Shown: positions 9,223-19,207, counted from the stretch's first letter. The stretch: 64,000 nt of DNA from CAIKMD01 sp963729935 (GCA_963729935.1 CAVSPW010000004.1:558001-622000), one strand, 5' to 3'. Numbers and translations are program-made. Notes: generated by a model from the sequence alone, not told the origin.

Positions 9223-10025
9223 GTGGTCGGTTCTCCTGTTTTGATATTCTCGGGCGGCTCATGCGTCGCCACCTTCAAGTAGATCAGCAGCGGATAAAGC
9301 GCCGAGAAGACCGCCAGCGCGATGCCGTAGGCGCCCTCGCGATACCCTTTGCGCGCGACATAGGCCTTCCAGCCGCGGCTGAAGATGCGGCGCAACGCGC
9401 TGCGCAAGGAGGGCGTGGCCCCCGCGTCGATCGCGTCGAGCGCGGCGAGATCGGTGTAGCGGTTGAGGCGGCGGATCATGTCGGCGATATCGCGATCGAC
9501 GAAATGGTCCATCCGCTCGTGCAGCGCACCCTGCGCGCCGGCGAGTTTCACCCGGGGGTGAACGCGGCCCTCGCCCCATCTCTTGGCGCCCTTGCGGAAC
9601 AGAACCGGCTTCGCCGCCACGCCGTTATAAGCGCCCCAGCCATGCTCGACGAGCCGCGCGCCGATATGGTTCGCCATCGGCACGAGGAAGACTTCGCGCT
9701 CGCCGCGCTCGATCGCGGCGCGAATCTCCCCGGCCAGTTTCGGCGTCACGCGCTCATCCGCATCGACCTCGATGATCCAGTCGCTGGCACAGGCATCGAG
9801 CCCGGCATTGCGCCGCGGACCTTCGAGCTCCCAGGCGCCTTCGATCACGCGGGCGCCGAATCGCCGGGCGATCGCGGCAGAGCCATCGCTCGAGCGGTCG
9901 AGCACCACCACGATCTCGTCCGCGAAGCGCAAGCTCTCGAGACAGGCGCCGAGCTGCGTTTCCTCGTTGCGCGCGATCACCACCGCCGCGAGACTCGGCC
10001 TCTTGCTTCGCGATCCATCCGACAT
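9219..10025 (-). CDS. glycosyltransferase family 2 protein
   Basis: GT-A fold glycosyltransferase of 268 aa similar to the WaaE/KdtX lipopolysaccharide core group. The nucleotide-sugar segment begins AAVVIARNEE near the N-terminus, and the metal-binding DXD-type motif is in WIIEVDADERV. A hydrophobic segment near the C-terminus (AVFSALYPLLIYL) suggests membrane association. The start at 10025 is supported by GGAG nine bases upstream; the longer frame to 10166 would run through the next gene's promoter and start. The downstream methyltransferase overlaps its stop. Confidence 0.85.
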   Translation of the reverse strand: MSDGSRSKRPSLAAVVIARNEETQLGACLESLRFADEIVVVLDRSSDGSAAIARRFGARVIEGAWELEGPRRNAGLDACASDWIIEVDADERVTPKLAGEIRAAIERGEREVFLVPMANHIGARLVEHGWGAYNGVAAKPVLFRKGAKRWGEGRVHPRVKLAGAQGALHERMDHFVDRDIADMIRRLNRYTDLAALDAIDAGATPSLRSALRRIFSRGWKAYVARKGYREGAYGIALAVFSALYPLLIYLKVATHEPPENIKTGEPTT

Positions 10026-10122
10026 GGCGACAAACTCCGGCATGGCGGGCGCGAGGTCAAGGCTGCATCGGCCATTGCCGGCCGCATTGTCAGCCCGGGC
10101 CGATCGCCATAGAGTCGAGGCC

Positions 10123-13100
10123 ATGGACCTGGCCGCGGTCACGCTCGACGACAAATACACCCTCACGACCGGACGGATTTATCTGTCCGGCACGCAGGCC
10201 TTGGTGCGGCTCCCCTTGATGCAGCGTTGGCGCGATCGCGAAGCCGGCCTCAACACCGGCGGCTTCATCTCTGGCTATCGCGGCTCGCCCTTGGGTTCCT
10301 ACGATTTCGCGCTGTGGCAGGCGCGCGCGCATCTGCTTCGGCACAACATCCATTTCCAGCCCGGCATCAACGAGGATCTGGCGGCGACCGCGGTCTGGGG
10401 CAGCCAGCAGGCGACGCTCTTTCCCGGCGCCACGGTCGATGGCGTCTTCGCCGTCTGGTACGGCAAGGGGCCCGGCGTCGATCGTTCGACCGATCCGTTC
10501 AAGCACGCCAATGGCGCCGGCACCGCCAAACATGGTGGCGTGCTGGCGATCGCCGGCGACGACCATGTCTGCGTCTCATCCACCAACGCGCATCAGAGCG
10601 AGCCCATATTCCAAGCCGCGATGATGCCGGTGCTCAATCCGGCGACGGTCCAGGATTATCTCGATTTCGGCATCTTCGGCTTCGCGCTGTCCCGCTATGC
10701 GGGCATCTGGGTCGGCTTCAAGGCGCTCGCCGAGACCGTCGAGAGTTCCGCTTCGGTCGATGCCGATCCGCATCGCGTCAAGCTCGTTCTGCCCGATGAT
10801 TTCGCGATGCCGCCGGACGGGCTCAATATCCGCTGGCCGGACACGCCCCTGGCCGCGGAAAGGCGCCTGTACGGGCCGAAGCTCGCCGCCATCGCCGCCT
10901 TTGCACGCGCCAACTCGATCGATCGTTTGGTCTTCGATCCGCCGCGCGCGCGGCTCGGCATCGTGACCGCGGGCAAGGCCTATCTCGATGTGCGTCAGGC
11001 CTTGAGCGATCTGGGTCTCGATCGGCGCGCGGCCGAGGCGCTGGGCATCCGCCTCTACAAGCTTGGGCTCACTTGGCCGATCGAGGCCGAAGGCGTGCGC
11101 CGCTTCGCTTCGGGCCTCGACGACATCCTCGTGGTCGAGGAAAAGCGCGGTCTGATCGAGGATCAGCTGCTGCGTATTCTCTATAACCTTGACGCGGCGC
11201 AGCGGCCGAGCGTCGTCGGCAAGACCGACGAGACCGGCGCGCCGCTGTTGCAAAGCCATGGCGAGCTGTCGCCGCTGATGGTCGCGCATGCGGTGATCGC
11301 GAGGCTGAAGCGCCTCGGAATCGACAGCGATCTGATGCGCCAGCGCCTCGCCCGGCTCGAAAGCTTCGAGCGCCCGATCGAGGCGTCGGGCATCAAGATC
11401 GAGCGCAGCCCCTATTTCTGCTCCGGCTGCCCGCACAACACCTCGACCCGCGTGCCCGAGGGAAGCCGCGCGCTCGCCGGCATCGGCTGCCATTTCATGG
11501 CGCAGTTCATTCCCGCGCGCCACACCGCGACGTTCTCGCATATGGGCGGCGAAGGCGCCGCCTGGATCGGCCAGGCCCCCTTCTCGGCCGACAAGCACAT
11601 CTTTCAGAATCTCGGCGACGGCACCTATCAGCACAGCGGCCTCTTGGCGATCCGCGCCGCCGCGGCGGCCGGCGTCAACATCACCTACAAGATCCTCTAC
11701 AACGACGCCGTCGCCATGACGGGCGGCCAGCCGCTCGATGGCGCCCCGAGCGTGCCGCAGATCACGCGCCAGGTCGCGGCCGAAGGCGCGCGCAAGATCG
11801 TCGTCGTCACCGATGAGCCCGCAAAATATCCGCCCAATGCGGGTTTCGCATCGGGCACGGCGATCCGCCATCGCGACGAGCTCGACGCCGTACAGAAGGA
11901 GCTGCGCGAGATCCCGGGCTTGACCGTGCTGGTCTATGACCAGACTTGCGCCGCGGAAAAGCGCCGCCGCCGCAAACGCGGACTCATTCCCGATCCGGCC
12001 AAGCGCGTCTTCATCAACGATGCTGTCTGCGAGGGCTGCGGGGATTGTTCGGACGCGTCCAACTGCGTCTCGGTGAAGCCGCTCGAAACCGAATTCGGGC
12101 GCAAGCGCGTGATCGACCAATCCGCCTGCAACAAGGATTATTCCTGCCTCAAGGGCTTCTGCCCGAGCTTCGTCACCGTTCATGGCGGGAGCTTGCGCAA
12201 GGCCGAGCCCGCGGCGGCCGCGGACGGAACGCGTCTTCTCTCCGATCTGCCGCTTCCGCCGGCGGGCGCGGCGGGCGCGCCCTATTCGCTCCTCATCACC
12301 GGCATCGGCGGCACCGGCATCATCACTTTGGGCGCGCTCCTCGGCATGGCGGCGCATCTCGACGGCAAGGGCTGCACCGTGCTCGACTTCACGGGATTGG
12401 CGCAAAAGAACGGCGCGGTGATGAGCCATGTCCGCATCGCGGCCAAACAGGACGAGCTTCACGCCGTGCGGATCGCGCCGGGCGGCGCCGATGCGGTGCT
12501 GGCCTGCGACATGGTGGTGGCCTGCGCGCCGCAGGCGCTGGCCACGATCGAACACGGTGTCACGCGAATCGTCGCCAACAGCGATGTCGAGCCGACAGCC
12601 GCCTTCGTCGTCGACGGCGATCTCGATTTCGAGATCGCCGCCATGCAGCGCAGCCTCAACACCGCCGCCGGCCCGACGAACCTCGATATCATCGACGGCA
12701 CCGGCCTCGCCACCGAATTGATGGGCGATTCGATCGGCACCAACATGTTCATGCTCGGCTTCGCGTTCCAAAAGGGGCTGGTGCCGATTTCGCTGCCGGC
12801 GATCGAAAGGGCGATCGAATTGAACGGCGTCGCGGTCGCGGCCAACAGACGTGTCTTCGGCTGGGGCCGGCTCGCCGCCTTCGATCGCGCCAAGCTCGCG
12901 GCGTTCCTCCGACCGCCCGCGCCGGCGCCACGTGTCGAGACCCTCGCCGAACTGGTCGAACGTCGCGCTGCCTTCCTCGCCGCCTATCAGGACAAGGCCT
13001 ATGCAGCGCGTTATCGCGCGCTCGTCGAGCGCGCGGCGGCGGCGGAAAAAGCGCTCAATCCACCGCGCAGCGGGCTCGCCGCTTCCGTGGCAAGCAATCT

Positions 13101-13599
13101 TTTCAAGCTCATGGCCTACAAGGACGAGTACGAGGTCGCGCGGCTTTATACCGACGGCACCTTCGCGCGGAAACTCGCGCGCCAATTCGCCGGACCCTAC
13201 CGGCTCCAACTCCATTTGGCGCCGCCGCTCTTCGCGCGCCGCGACCCCGCGACCGGCGAATTGCAAAAGCGCGCCTACGGTGCCTGGGTGCTGCCTTTGT
13301 TCACGATCCTCGCGCGGCTGCGCCGCCTGCGCGGCACGAAGCTCGATCTCTTCGGCCATACCAAGGAACGCCGCCAGGAACGTCAACTCGTCCGCGATTA
13401 CGAGACCATGCTGGACGAGCTCCTTGCCGGCCTCACGCCGCACAATCATGCGCTTGCGGTCGAGATCGGAGCGCTGCCGGCACAGATCCGCGGCTTCGGC
13501 CACGTGAAAGAGCGCAGCATCGCCAAGGTCAAGACGCGCGAGGCCTCGCTGCTTGCCTCCTTCCGCGGCAACGCGCCGGCGCTGAGCGCGGCCGAATAA
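10123..13599 (+). CDS. indolepyruvate ferredoxin oxidoreductase, fused alpha/gamma form
   Basis: Large 1158-aa 2-oxoacid:ferredoxin oxidoreductase. It decarboxylates aryl pyruvates such as indolepyruvate to acyl-CoA with ferredoxin as electron acceptor, a step in aromatic amino acid breakdown. The pyrimidine-binding TPP domain comes first (GFISGYRGSPLGS), then the TPP-binding core with CPHNTSTRVPEG and MGGEGAAWIGQ. A cysteine-rich [4Fe-4S] segment (CEGCGDCSDASNC, later CLKGFCP) follows, and last the gamma domain GIGGTGIITLGALLG. The start is ATG 10123; the upstream extension of this frame lies in the glycosyltransferase gene. Full length for the family. Confidence 0.93.
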   Translation: MDLAAVTLDDKYTLTTGRIYLSGTQALVRLPLMQRWRDREAGLNTGGFISGYRGSPLGSYDFALWQARAHLLRHNIHFQPGINEDLAATAVWGSQQATLFPGATVDGVFAVWYGKGPGVDRSTDPFKHANGAGTAKHGGVLAIAGDDHVCVSSTNAHQSEPIFQAAMMPVLNPATVQDYLDFGIFGFALSRYAGIWVGFKALAETVESSASVDADPHRVKLVLPDDFAMPPDGLNIRWPDTPLAAERRLYGPKLAAIAAFARANSIDRLVFDPPRARLGIVTAGKAYLDVRQALSDLGLDRRAAEALGIRLYKLGLTWPIEAEGVRRFASGLDDILVVEEKRGLIEDQLLRILYNLDAAQRPSVVGKTDETGAPLLQSHGELSPLMVAHAVIARLKRLGIDSDLMRQRLARLESFERPIEASGIKIERSPYFCSGCPHNTSTRVPEGSRALAGIGCHFMAQFIPARHTATFSHMGGEGAAWIGQAPFSADKHIFQNLGDGTYQHSGLLAIRAAAAAGVNITYKILYNDAVAMTGGQPLDGAPSVPQITRQVAAEGARKIVVVTDEPAKYPPNAGFASGTAIRHRDELDAVQKELREIPGLTVLVYDQTCAAEKRRRRKRGLIPDPAKRVFINDAVCEGCGDCSDASNCVSVKPLETEFGRKRVIDQSACNKDYSCLKGFCPSFVTVHGGSLRKAEPAAAADGTRLLSDLPLPPAGAAGAPYSLLITGIGGTGIITLGALLGMAAHLDGKGCTVLDFTGLAQKNGAVMSHVRIAAKQDELHAVRIAPGGADAVLACDMVVACAPQALATIEHGVTRIVANSDVEPTAAFVVDGDLDFEIAAMQRSLNTAAGPTNLDIIDGTGLATELMGDSIGTNMFMLGFAFQKGLVPISLPAIERAIELNGVAVAANRRVFGWGRLAAFDRAKLAAFLRPPAPAPRVETLAELVERRAAFLAAYQDKAYAARYRALVERAAAAEKALNPPRSGLAASVASNLFKLMAYKDEYEVARLYTDGTFARKLARQFAGPYRLQLHLAPPLFARRDPATGELQKRAYGAWVLPLFTILARLRRLRGTKLDLFGHTKERRQERQLVRDYETMLDELLAGLTPHNHALAVEIGALPAQIRGFGHVKERSIAKVKTREASLLASFRGNAPALSAAE

Positions 13600-13678
13600 A
13601 GCCGCGTGCTTCCTTCCGGGACTTGCGTGCGGCGCTCGAAAAAGGCAACCATCGACGACAAATTCGGGGAGGATGTTG

Positions 13679-14632
13679 ATGTCGAAGAAGTTCATTGTCG
13701 CCGCCGCAACGGCGTTGCTTTTTGCCGGTGTCGCTATGCCGGCCCGGGCGCAGCAATTCATCAACGTACTGACCGGCGGCACGAGCGGCGTCTACTACCC
13801 GCTCGGGGTCGCGCTTTCGAACATCTTCGCCAAGGCCATCCCGAGCGCCAAATCCTCGGCGCAGTCGACCAAGGCCTCGGTCGAAAATCTCAACCTCATC
13901 GAGGCCGGCCGCGGCGAGATCGCCTTCACCCTGGGCGATTCCCTGAGCGATGCCTGGCACGGCGATGCCGAGGTCGGCTTCGCTCAGCCGCTCAAGAAGC
14001 TGCGCATCGTCGCGGCGATCTACACCAATTACGTCCAGATCGTCGCCACGGCCAGCTCGGGCATCAAATCCCTCGCCGATTTGAAGGGCAAGCGCCTATC
14101 CGTCGGCGCGGCGAAATCCGGCACGGAGCTGAATGCGCGCGCGGTCCTCAAAGCCGCCGGCATCACCTACGCCGATCTCGGCAAGCTCGAATACCTGCCC
14201 TTCGGCGAATCGGTCGATCTGATGAAGAATCGCCAGCTCGACGCCACCTTGATTTCGGCCGGGCTCGGCGTGTCGGCGATCCGCGATCTCGCCACCTCGG
14301 TCGATATCGTCATGATTCCCGTGCCGCAAGCGGTGATCGCCAAGATCGGCGATCCGGCCTATCAGGCGACAACCATTCCGGCCGACACCTATAAGGGCCA
14401 GAACCAGGACGTTCCCGCGATCGGGATCCAGAACTATCTCGTCACCAGCGCCGATCTCAAGCCCGATCTCGTCTATGCGATGACCAAGGCGATCTTCGAC
14501 AATCTCGACACCTTGGCCGCCGCGCATTCGGCCGCGCGCGGGATCGCGCTCGCGGACGCGGCCAAGCCCGGACCGGTGCCGCTCGATCCCGGTGCCGAAA
14601 AATACTTCAAGGAAAAAGGCGTCCTGAAATAG
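13679..14632 (+). CDS. TAXI-family TRAP transporter solute-binding protein
   Basis: Periplasmic binding protein of the TAXI class of TRAP transporters. A typical signal peptide (MSKKFIVAAATALLFAG...ARA) is followed by the TAXI hallmark TGGTSGVYYPLG at the mature N-terminus. The C-terminus LDPGAEKYFKEKGVLK is likewise diagnostic. The start at 13679 is chosen over ATG 13673 because GGAGG (13668-13672) lies six bases before it, while 13673 would abut it. The fused permease and DUF1850 genes follow at once, making a complete transporter operon. The ligand is unknown; TAXI systems often take up organic acids or glutamate-like compounds. Confidence 0.9.
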   Translation: MSKKFIVAAATALLFAGVAMPARAQQFINVLTGGTSGVYYPLGVALSNIFAKAIPSAKSSAQSTKASVENLNLIEAGRGEIAFTLGDSLSDAWHGDAEVGFAQPLKKLRIVAAIYTNYVQIVATASSGIKSLADLKGKRLSVGAAKSGTELNARAVLKAAGITYADLGKLEYLPFGESVDLMKNRQLDATLISAGLGVSAIRDLATSVDIVMIPVPQAVIAKIGDPAYQATTIPADTYKGQNQDVPAIGIQNYLVTSADLKPDLVYAMTKAIFDNLDTLAAAHSAARGIALADAAKPGPVPLDPGAEKYFKEKGVLK

Positions 14633-14656
14633 ACGTGGGCTGAGGGGCATAGCGCG

Positions 14657-16750
14657 ATGGCCAGCGAGGCGGCCGTTCCGGACGCCACCTCCATCGTCGA
14701 TCCCGAAAACCCCGCCGTGGGGTTGAGCGCGCCGGGACTCTCCGGGCGGGTCATTTTCGTGATCGCGGTCATCTTCAGCCTATGGCAGGTCTATACGGCC
14801 GCCTACGCGCCGTTCTCGAGCATCGTCATTCGCTCGGTCCATGTCGGCTTCCTGCTGCTGATGACCTACACGTTGTTTCGCGTGCGCAAGGCGGATAGCG
14901 GCAAACGCGCGGTGCCCTGGTACGATTGGTGCCTCGGCGGCTTGGCCTTCCTTCTCGGCCTCTATCACTGGGTCTTCGAGACCGATCTGATCCAGCGTTC
15001 GGGCTCGCCCTCGACCGTCGATCTCGCGGTCGGCATCGCGGTTCTCGTCCTGCTGTTCGAAGGCGCGCGCCGCATCATGGGCTGGGGCTTGCCGATCTTC
15101 TGCCTCGTCTTCATCCCCTATGCGCTGTTCGGGCGCTCGATGCCGGGCCCCCTGCTCAATCGCGGCTTCGGTTTCGACCAAGTGATCGATCAGCTCTATC
15201 TCGGCACGGAAGGAATCTACGGAACCCCGACCTTCGTTTCCTCGACTTACATTTTTCTCTTCATCCTGTTCGGCGCGTTCCTCGAGAAAGCCGGGATGAT
15301 CAACCTCTTCAACGCGCTGGCGCTGGGCACCGTCGGGCACACCCAAGGCGGGCCGGCCAAGGTCGCGGTGATCTCGTCCGGCCTGATGGGAACGATCAAC
15401 GGCTCGGGTGTCGCCAATGTCTTGACGGTGGGCCAGTTCACGATCCCGCTGATGCGGCGCTTCGGCTATCGCCCGTCTTTCGCCGGCGCGGTCGAAGCGA
15501 CCGCGAGCATGGGCGGCCAGATCATGCCGCCGGTGATGGGCGCCGTCGCCTTCATCATGGCTGAGACCTTGAACGTGCCCTATTCGACGATCGCCATCAC
15601 GGCGACGATTCCGGCCATCCTCTACTATGCGAGCGCGTTCTGGATGGTCCATCTCGAAGCCGGCCGCCACAAGCTCGTGGGCCTGCCCAAGGATCAATGC
15701 CCGAGCGCGCTTGCGGCCTTGAGACGCGACTGGCATCTCATTCTGCCGCTGGCGGCGCTGGTTTATATGTTGTTTTCCGGCTTCACGCCGCTTTTCGCCG
15801 GCACGGTCGGACTTACCCTCACCATCATCCTCATCCTCGGCAGCGCCCTTGTCTCCCCGCTCGGTTCGGCGATGGCGCGCGGCGGCTTCTGGATCGCCTT
15901 GGGCCTTGTCGGCGGGGCGCTCATCGCCAGCAACGCGCTCGACATCGACACCGTCCTCTTCGCCGTCATTCTGGTGCTGAGTTCGGTCTGCCTCTTCGCG
16001 CGCGACCGGCGGGCGACCGTAAGGATCCTGATCTCGAGCCTCGCCGAAGGCGCCAAGAGCGCGCTCGGCGTCGGCGTCGCCTGCGCGCTGGTGGGCATCA
16101 TCGTCGGGATCGCGACCTTGACCGGGCTGGCGGGCGAGCTTGCGCGCATCGTGCTCGATCTTGCCGGCGATCATCTCTTTCTCGCGCTGCTCATGACGAT
16201 GATCGTCAGCCTCATCCTGGGCACCGGCGTTCCGACCATCCCGAACTACATCATCACCAGCGCCATGGCGGCGCCGGCGCTGCTGCAATTGGGCGTGCCC
16301 CTCATCATCTCGCATATGTTCGTGTTCTATTTCGGGATCATGGCCGATCTGACGCCGCCCGTGGCCCTGGCCGCGCTCGCCGCCTCGTCGATCACGAAAA
16401 CCAGCTATGTCGAGATCGGATTTACCGCAACGCGGATCGCCATCGCCGGCTATGTCGTGCCCTTTATGGCGGTCTATGACCCCGCGCTCATGCTCCAAGG
16501 GCATTGGACGGTGATGTCGACGGGTTACGTCGTCTTCAAGGCGCTGTTCTCGATCATGCTCTGGGGCGGCGCCGCGATCGGCTATCTCATCGGCCCGATG
16601 ACTTGGCCCGAACGCGTCGCCGCCACGCTGGCCGCCTTCCTGGTGGTGATCGCCATCCCCTGGACCGACGAGGCCGGTTTCGCCCTGGGCGCCGCTTTTC
16701 TCTTCTATCATCGCTGGCGCAGCCGGCGCGCGGTCGCGGCGGCGGCATGA
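14657..16750 (+). CDS. TRAP transporter fused permease (DctQ-DctM type)
   Basis: A 697-aa integral membrane protein that combines the small 4-helix and large 12-helix TRAP subunits, as is usual for TAXI systems. Many hydrophobic segments run through the whole protein. The DctM signature region is seen in GTINGSGVANVLTVGQFTIPLM and in the later LGTGVPTIPNYIITSAMAAPAL stretch. It begins 24 bp after the binding-protein gene and its stop overlaps the next start (ATGA). It would import the solute with sodium or proton symport. Confidence 0.92.
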   Translation: MASEAAVPDATSIVDPENPAVGLSAPGLSGRVIFVIAVIFSLWQVYTAAYAPFSSIVIRSVHVGFLLLMTYTLFRVRKADSGKRAVPWYDWCLGGLAFLLGLYHWVFETDLIQRSGSPSTVDLAVGIAVLVLLFEGARRIMGWGLPIFCLVFIPYALFGRSMPGPLLNRGFGFDQVIDQLYLGTEGIYGTPTFVSSTYIFLFILFGAFLEKAGMINLFNALALGTVGHTQGGPAKVAVISSGLMGTINGSGVANVLTVGQFTIPLMRRFGYRPSFAGAVEATASMGGQIMPPVMGAVAFIMAETLNVPYSTIAITATIPAILYYASAFWMVHLEAGRHKLVGLPKDQCPSALAALRRDWHLILPLAALVYMLFSGFTPLFAGTVGLTLTIILILGSALVSPLGSAMARGGFWIALGLVGGALIASNALDIDTVLFAVILVLSSVCLFARDRRATVRILISSLAEGAKSALGVGVACALVGIIVGIATLTGLAGELARIVLDLAGDHLFLALLMTMIVSLILGTGVPTIPNYIITSAMAAPALLQLGVPLIISHMFVFYFGIMADLTPPVALAALAASSITKTSYVEIGFTATRIAIAGYVVPFMAVYDPALMLQGHWTVMSTGYVVFKALFSIMLWGGAAIGYLIGPMTWPERVAATLAAFLVVIAIPWTDEAGFALGAAFLFYHRWRSRRAVAAAA

Positions 16751-17166
16751 GCGCCACGGCGATCTCGCTTTGCCTCATTCTCGGGGCGAAGACGGTCGCG
16801 CTCCCGACCGATCATGTGACCGTCGCCTGGCGTCATTCGGTCGAGAAGAGCGGCTGGCAGGAAGATTATGTCATTCGCAGCGGGCGCCTCGTGCTGACCG
16901 AAGCGCGGATCGAAGGCACCGGGGCCGGCATGGAGCCGCCTCCAGGCTCGGTGCTCCGCGACGGCTGGTTTCATTACGTGCCCAGGCTCCGGCCCCTGCC
17001 TGAACTTCGCCTTACCCTCTCGCCCTATACGGCGGATTACCGCCTCTGCTGGGACGGCCAGTGCCGCGCCCTGGGCGAAATCTTGGATGCCACGGGCGAG
17101 ACGGCGGTCGTCGTCGTCAAGCCTTGTGCCGCCGATCCGCCGCCCGGGCGCCCCACGATCAAGTAA
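16747..17166 (+). CDS. DUF1850 domain protein
   Basis: A 139-aa protein of the DUF1850 family, which is found almost always beside TAXI-type TRAP transporters. The start ATG 16747 overlaps the permease stop by four bases. Family features are the VAWRHSVEKSGWQEDY segment near residues 26-41, an acidic-glycine GTGAGMEPPPG region, and a short W-D-G-Q-C core with two cysteines (LCWDGQC). A weak hydrophobic N-terminus could be a signal. Its role is unknown; position argues for an accessory of the transporter. Confidence 0.85.
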   Translation: MSATAISLCLILGAKTVALPTDHVTVAWRHSVEKSGWQEDYVIRSGRLVLTEARIEGTGAGMEPPPGSVLRDGWFHYVPRLRPLPELRLTLSPYTADYRLCWDGQCRALGEILDATGETAVVVVKPCAADPPPGRPTIK

Positions 17167-17260
17167 AGCAGGCGGTCGCGTCGCATGGTTATGACGCCGC
17201 GCCCGAATCCACTATAATGCTCGACTATTCCCTCAACCCTACCGATGGTCTGATCGCGAC

Positions 17261-18664
17261 ATGCGCTTGCTCAATTTGGTGGCTTCGGCCGCTCTCATCG
17301 CCCTCGTTCCCTTCGCCAGCCCCGGTGCCGCGTCCGACGGCGACACCGGCATCAACCTCAACATGGTCCGGGAGATCTACGACCAGGTGAAGGCGAGCTA
17401 TGTCGAGCCGGTGACGGACAAGCAACTGATCGAGGGCGCGGTCAAAGGCATGCTGGGTTCGCTCGATCCGCATTCGAGCTACATGGACACCAAGGAATAC
17501 CGGGAGATGATGGTTCAAACCCGCGGCGAGTTCGGCGGGCTCGGCATGCAAGTGACGATGGAGAACGGGCTGGTGAAGGTCGTCTCGCCCATCGACGACA
17601 CGCCCGCGGCGAAGAGCGGCATGAAACCGAACGACCTCATCCTCGCGATCGACGGCGCCCCGGTGACCGATATGACCTTGTCGGAGGCCGTCGAGAAGCT
17701 GCGCGGCCCGGTCGGAACCCAGGTCAAGCTCACCGTACGGCGCAAGGACGTGGACCCTTTCCAAATCACCCTCACGCGGGCCGACATCAAGGTCGATCCG
17801 GTCAAGTCGCAACTCAAAGGCCGCGACATCGCCTATCTGCGCATCACCAATTTCTCGGAACGCACCGACCGCGCGCTCGAACAGGCCTATAAATCGCTCC
17901 AGCAACAGGCCGGCAGCACCAAACTCGTGGGGGTCGTGCTCGATCTGCGCAACAACCCGGGCGGGCTATTGGATCAGGCCGTCGCCGTCAGCAACGATTT
18001 CCTCGACCAGGGCGAAATCGTCTCCATCAAAGGGCGGCTGCCGCGCGACAATCGCCGCTACGAGGCCCAGCGCAACCGCGACATCACCCATGGTTTGCCG
18101 GTGGTGGTGCTGATAAATGGCGGCTCGGCCTCGGCTTCCGAGATCGTCGCTGGCGCGCTCCAGGACAATCGCCGTGCCGTGCTGCTGGGGACGCGTTCCT
18201 TCGGCAAGGGCTCGGTGCAGACCGTGCTTCCGGTCAAGGAAAGCGGTGGCGCCATCCGGCTGACCACCGCTCTCTATTACACGCCCTCGGGACGCTCGAT
18301 CCAGGCCAAAGGCATCGAACCCGACGTCGTCGTCGAACCGGCGCGGATCGAGCAAGTGAAGGAGGCCGCCATCCAACATGAGGCGGATCTGCGCGGCGCG
18401 TTGAAGAATACAGGGCCCGAGGCCACGAATGCCCCCACTTCATCCGCCCCAGCCAACCCGCCCGCCGGCGGCGCGGCCGCTCCCGCCCCGACCGCGCCAA
18501 CGCCAGGCGCGCGCAATCTACCGCCGGGCGCGACGCCCTTGCCCGCTCCTGGCTCCAGCGGGCTCGATGCCAATAGTTTCGGCTCGGATCAGGACTATCA
18601 GTTCGTCCGCGCCGTCGATCTGCTGCGCGGCGTGACGCTGTTCAAACGAATGGCGGTTCAGTGA
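17261..18664 (+). CDS. ctpA: S41 family C-terminal processing protease
   Basis: Periplasmic tail-specific serine protease of 467 aa. A signal peptide (MRLLNLVASAALIALVPFA...) is followed by the CtpA N-terminal region with GMLGSLDPHSSYM, a PDZ domain (about residues 85-165, FGGLGMQVTMENG), and the S41 catalytic core. The nucleophile serine lies in NGGSASASEI and the general-base lysine in SFGKGSVQT. The C-terminal 90 residues are Pro/Ala-rich and end in a short conserved segment. In alphaproteobacteria the gene often lies near divisome or murein hydrolase genes, but here it follows the TRAP operon. Confidence 0.92.
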   Translation: MRLLNLVASAALIALVPFASPGAASDGDTGINLNMVREIYDQVKASYVEPVTDKQLIEGAVKGMLGSLDPHSSYMDTKEYREMMVQTRGEFGGLGMQVTMENGLVKVVSPIDDTPAAKSGMKPNDLILAIDGAPVTDMTLSEAVEKLRGPVGTQVKLTVRRKDVDPFQITLTRADIKVDPVKSQLKGRDIAYLRITNFSERTDRALEQAYKSLQQQAGSTKLVGVVLDLRNNPGGLLDQAVAVSNDFLDQGEIVSIKGRLPRDNRRYEAQRNRDITHGLPVVVLINGGSASASEIVAGALQDNRRAVLLGTRSFGKGSVQTVLPVKESGGAIRLTTALYYTPSGRSIQAKGIEPDVVVEPARIEQVKEAAIQHEADLRGALKNTGPEATNAPTSSAPANPPAGGAAAPAPTAPTPGARNLPPGATPLPAPGSSGLDANSFGSDQDYQFVRAVDLLRGVTLFKRMAVQ

Positions 18665-18736
18665 CGCGGCGCGGGCCTGCTAAAGCGAAATCCCGAGCCT
18701 GAATAGCCTGCTATAACCAAAGTCTCATCTGCCCGT

Positions 18737-19207
18737 TTAAAGCTGGGAGATGACGGTCCGGGCGGCGTTGGTGATGCTGACATCCGTCGCGGTGGTGCTC
18801 GTCGCTTCGGCATACCATTGATCGACGGCCTGAGACAGCAGCAAGCTGCCGCGCTTGCGCAGATCCGCCCCGAGGATGGCTTCAAGCGAGCGGATCCGCG
18901 CAAAGAGCTTGCGGGTGGCGGCCTTGCGCCGCTCCTCCGCCTGCTGCGCGGTTGCCACCTGGCCGGCGCTTATCGCGCGCGGCGGGGCTTTTACGGGTAG
19001 CGGCGCCCTGGTCTGCGCCGCCATCATTGGCGCCGCCATATGCACGGGGCGCGGCGCGGGCTTGACCGCAACGGCAGTTGCGGGGCGAGCCGGGGCGGCC
19101 GCAACGCTTTTGCGGGGACCAGCCGCGCTCTTCTTGACCGGACCAGCCTTCGCGGCCGTCGGCTTACCCGGCTTCTTCTTGGACACCGCTTTCGCGCGGG
19201 TTGGCAT
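18737..19207 (-). CDS. hypothetical Ala/Lys-rich protein
   Basis: Predicted protein of 156 aa. The first 90 residues are very rich in Ala, Lys, Pro and Arg, with histone-like or linker-like composition (PTRAKAVSKKKPGKPTAAK). The last 65 form a likely helical domain (ATRKLFARIRSLEAIL...). The start at 19207 is supported by GGAGG six to seven bases upstream. The basic tail could bind DNA, RNA or polyhydroxyalkanoate granules, but nothing here decides. It is transcribed away from the AT-rich gap. Confidence 0.6.
   Translation of the reverse strand: MPTRAKAVSKKKPGKPTAAKAGPVKKSAAGPRKSVAAAPARPATAVAVKPAPRPVHMAAPMMAAQTRAPLPVKAPPRAISAGQVATAQQAEERRKAATRKLFARIRSLEAILGADLRKRGSLLLSQAVDQWYAEATSTTATDVSITNAARTVISQL

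Noticed and set aside
9772..10122. Left extension of the indolepyruvate oxidoreductase frame
   Set aside because: It runs antisense through the glycosyltransferase gene, and the conserved protein begins at ATG 10123.
10576..13782. Long minus-strand open frame of 1068 codons
   Set aside because: It is the shadow of the oxidoreductase gene; composition is Arg/Asp/Ala-rich without domain motifs and the sense strand gives a full known protein.
14780..16711. Minus-strand open frame of 643 codons opposite the TRAP permease
   Set aside because: Low-complexity Arg/Asp/Glu/Gln translation typical of antisense frames in GC-rich DNA; the plus strand encodes a clear permease.
18737..19207. Phasin or histone H1-like identity for the Ala/Lys-rich gene
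   Set aside because: Composition alone suggests it, but no phasin core or clear repeat pattern is visible, so it is left hypothetical.
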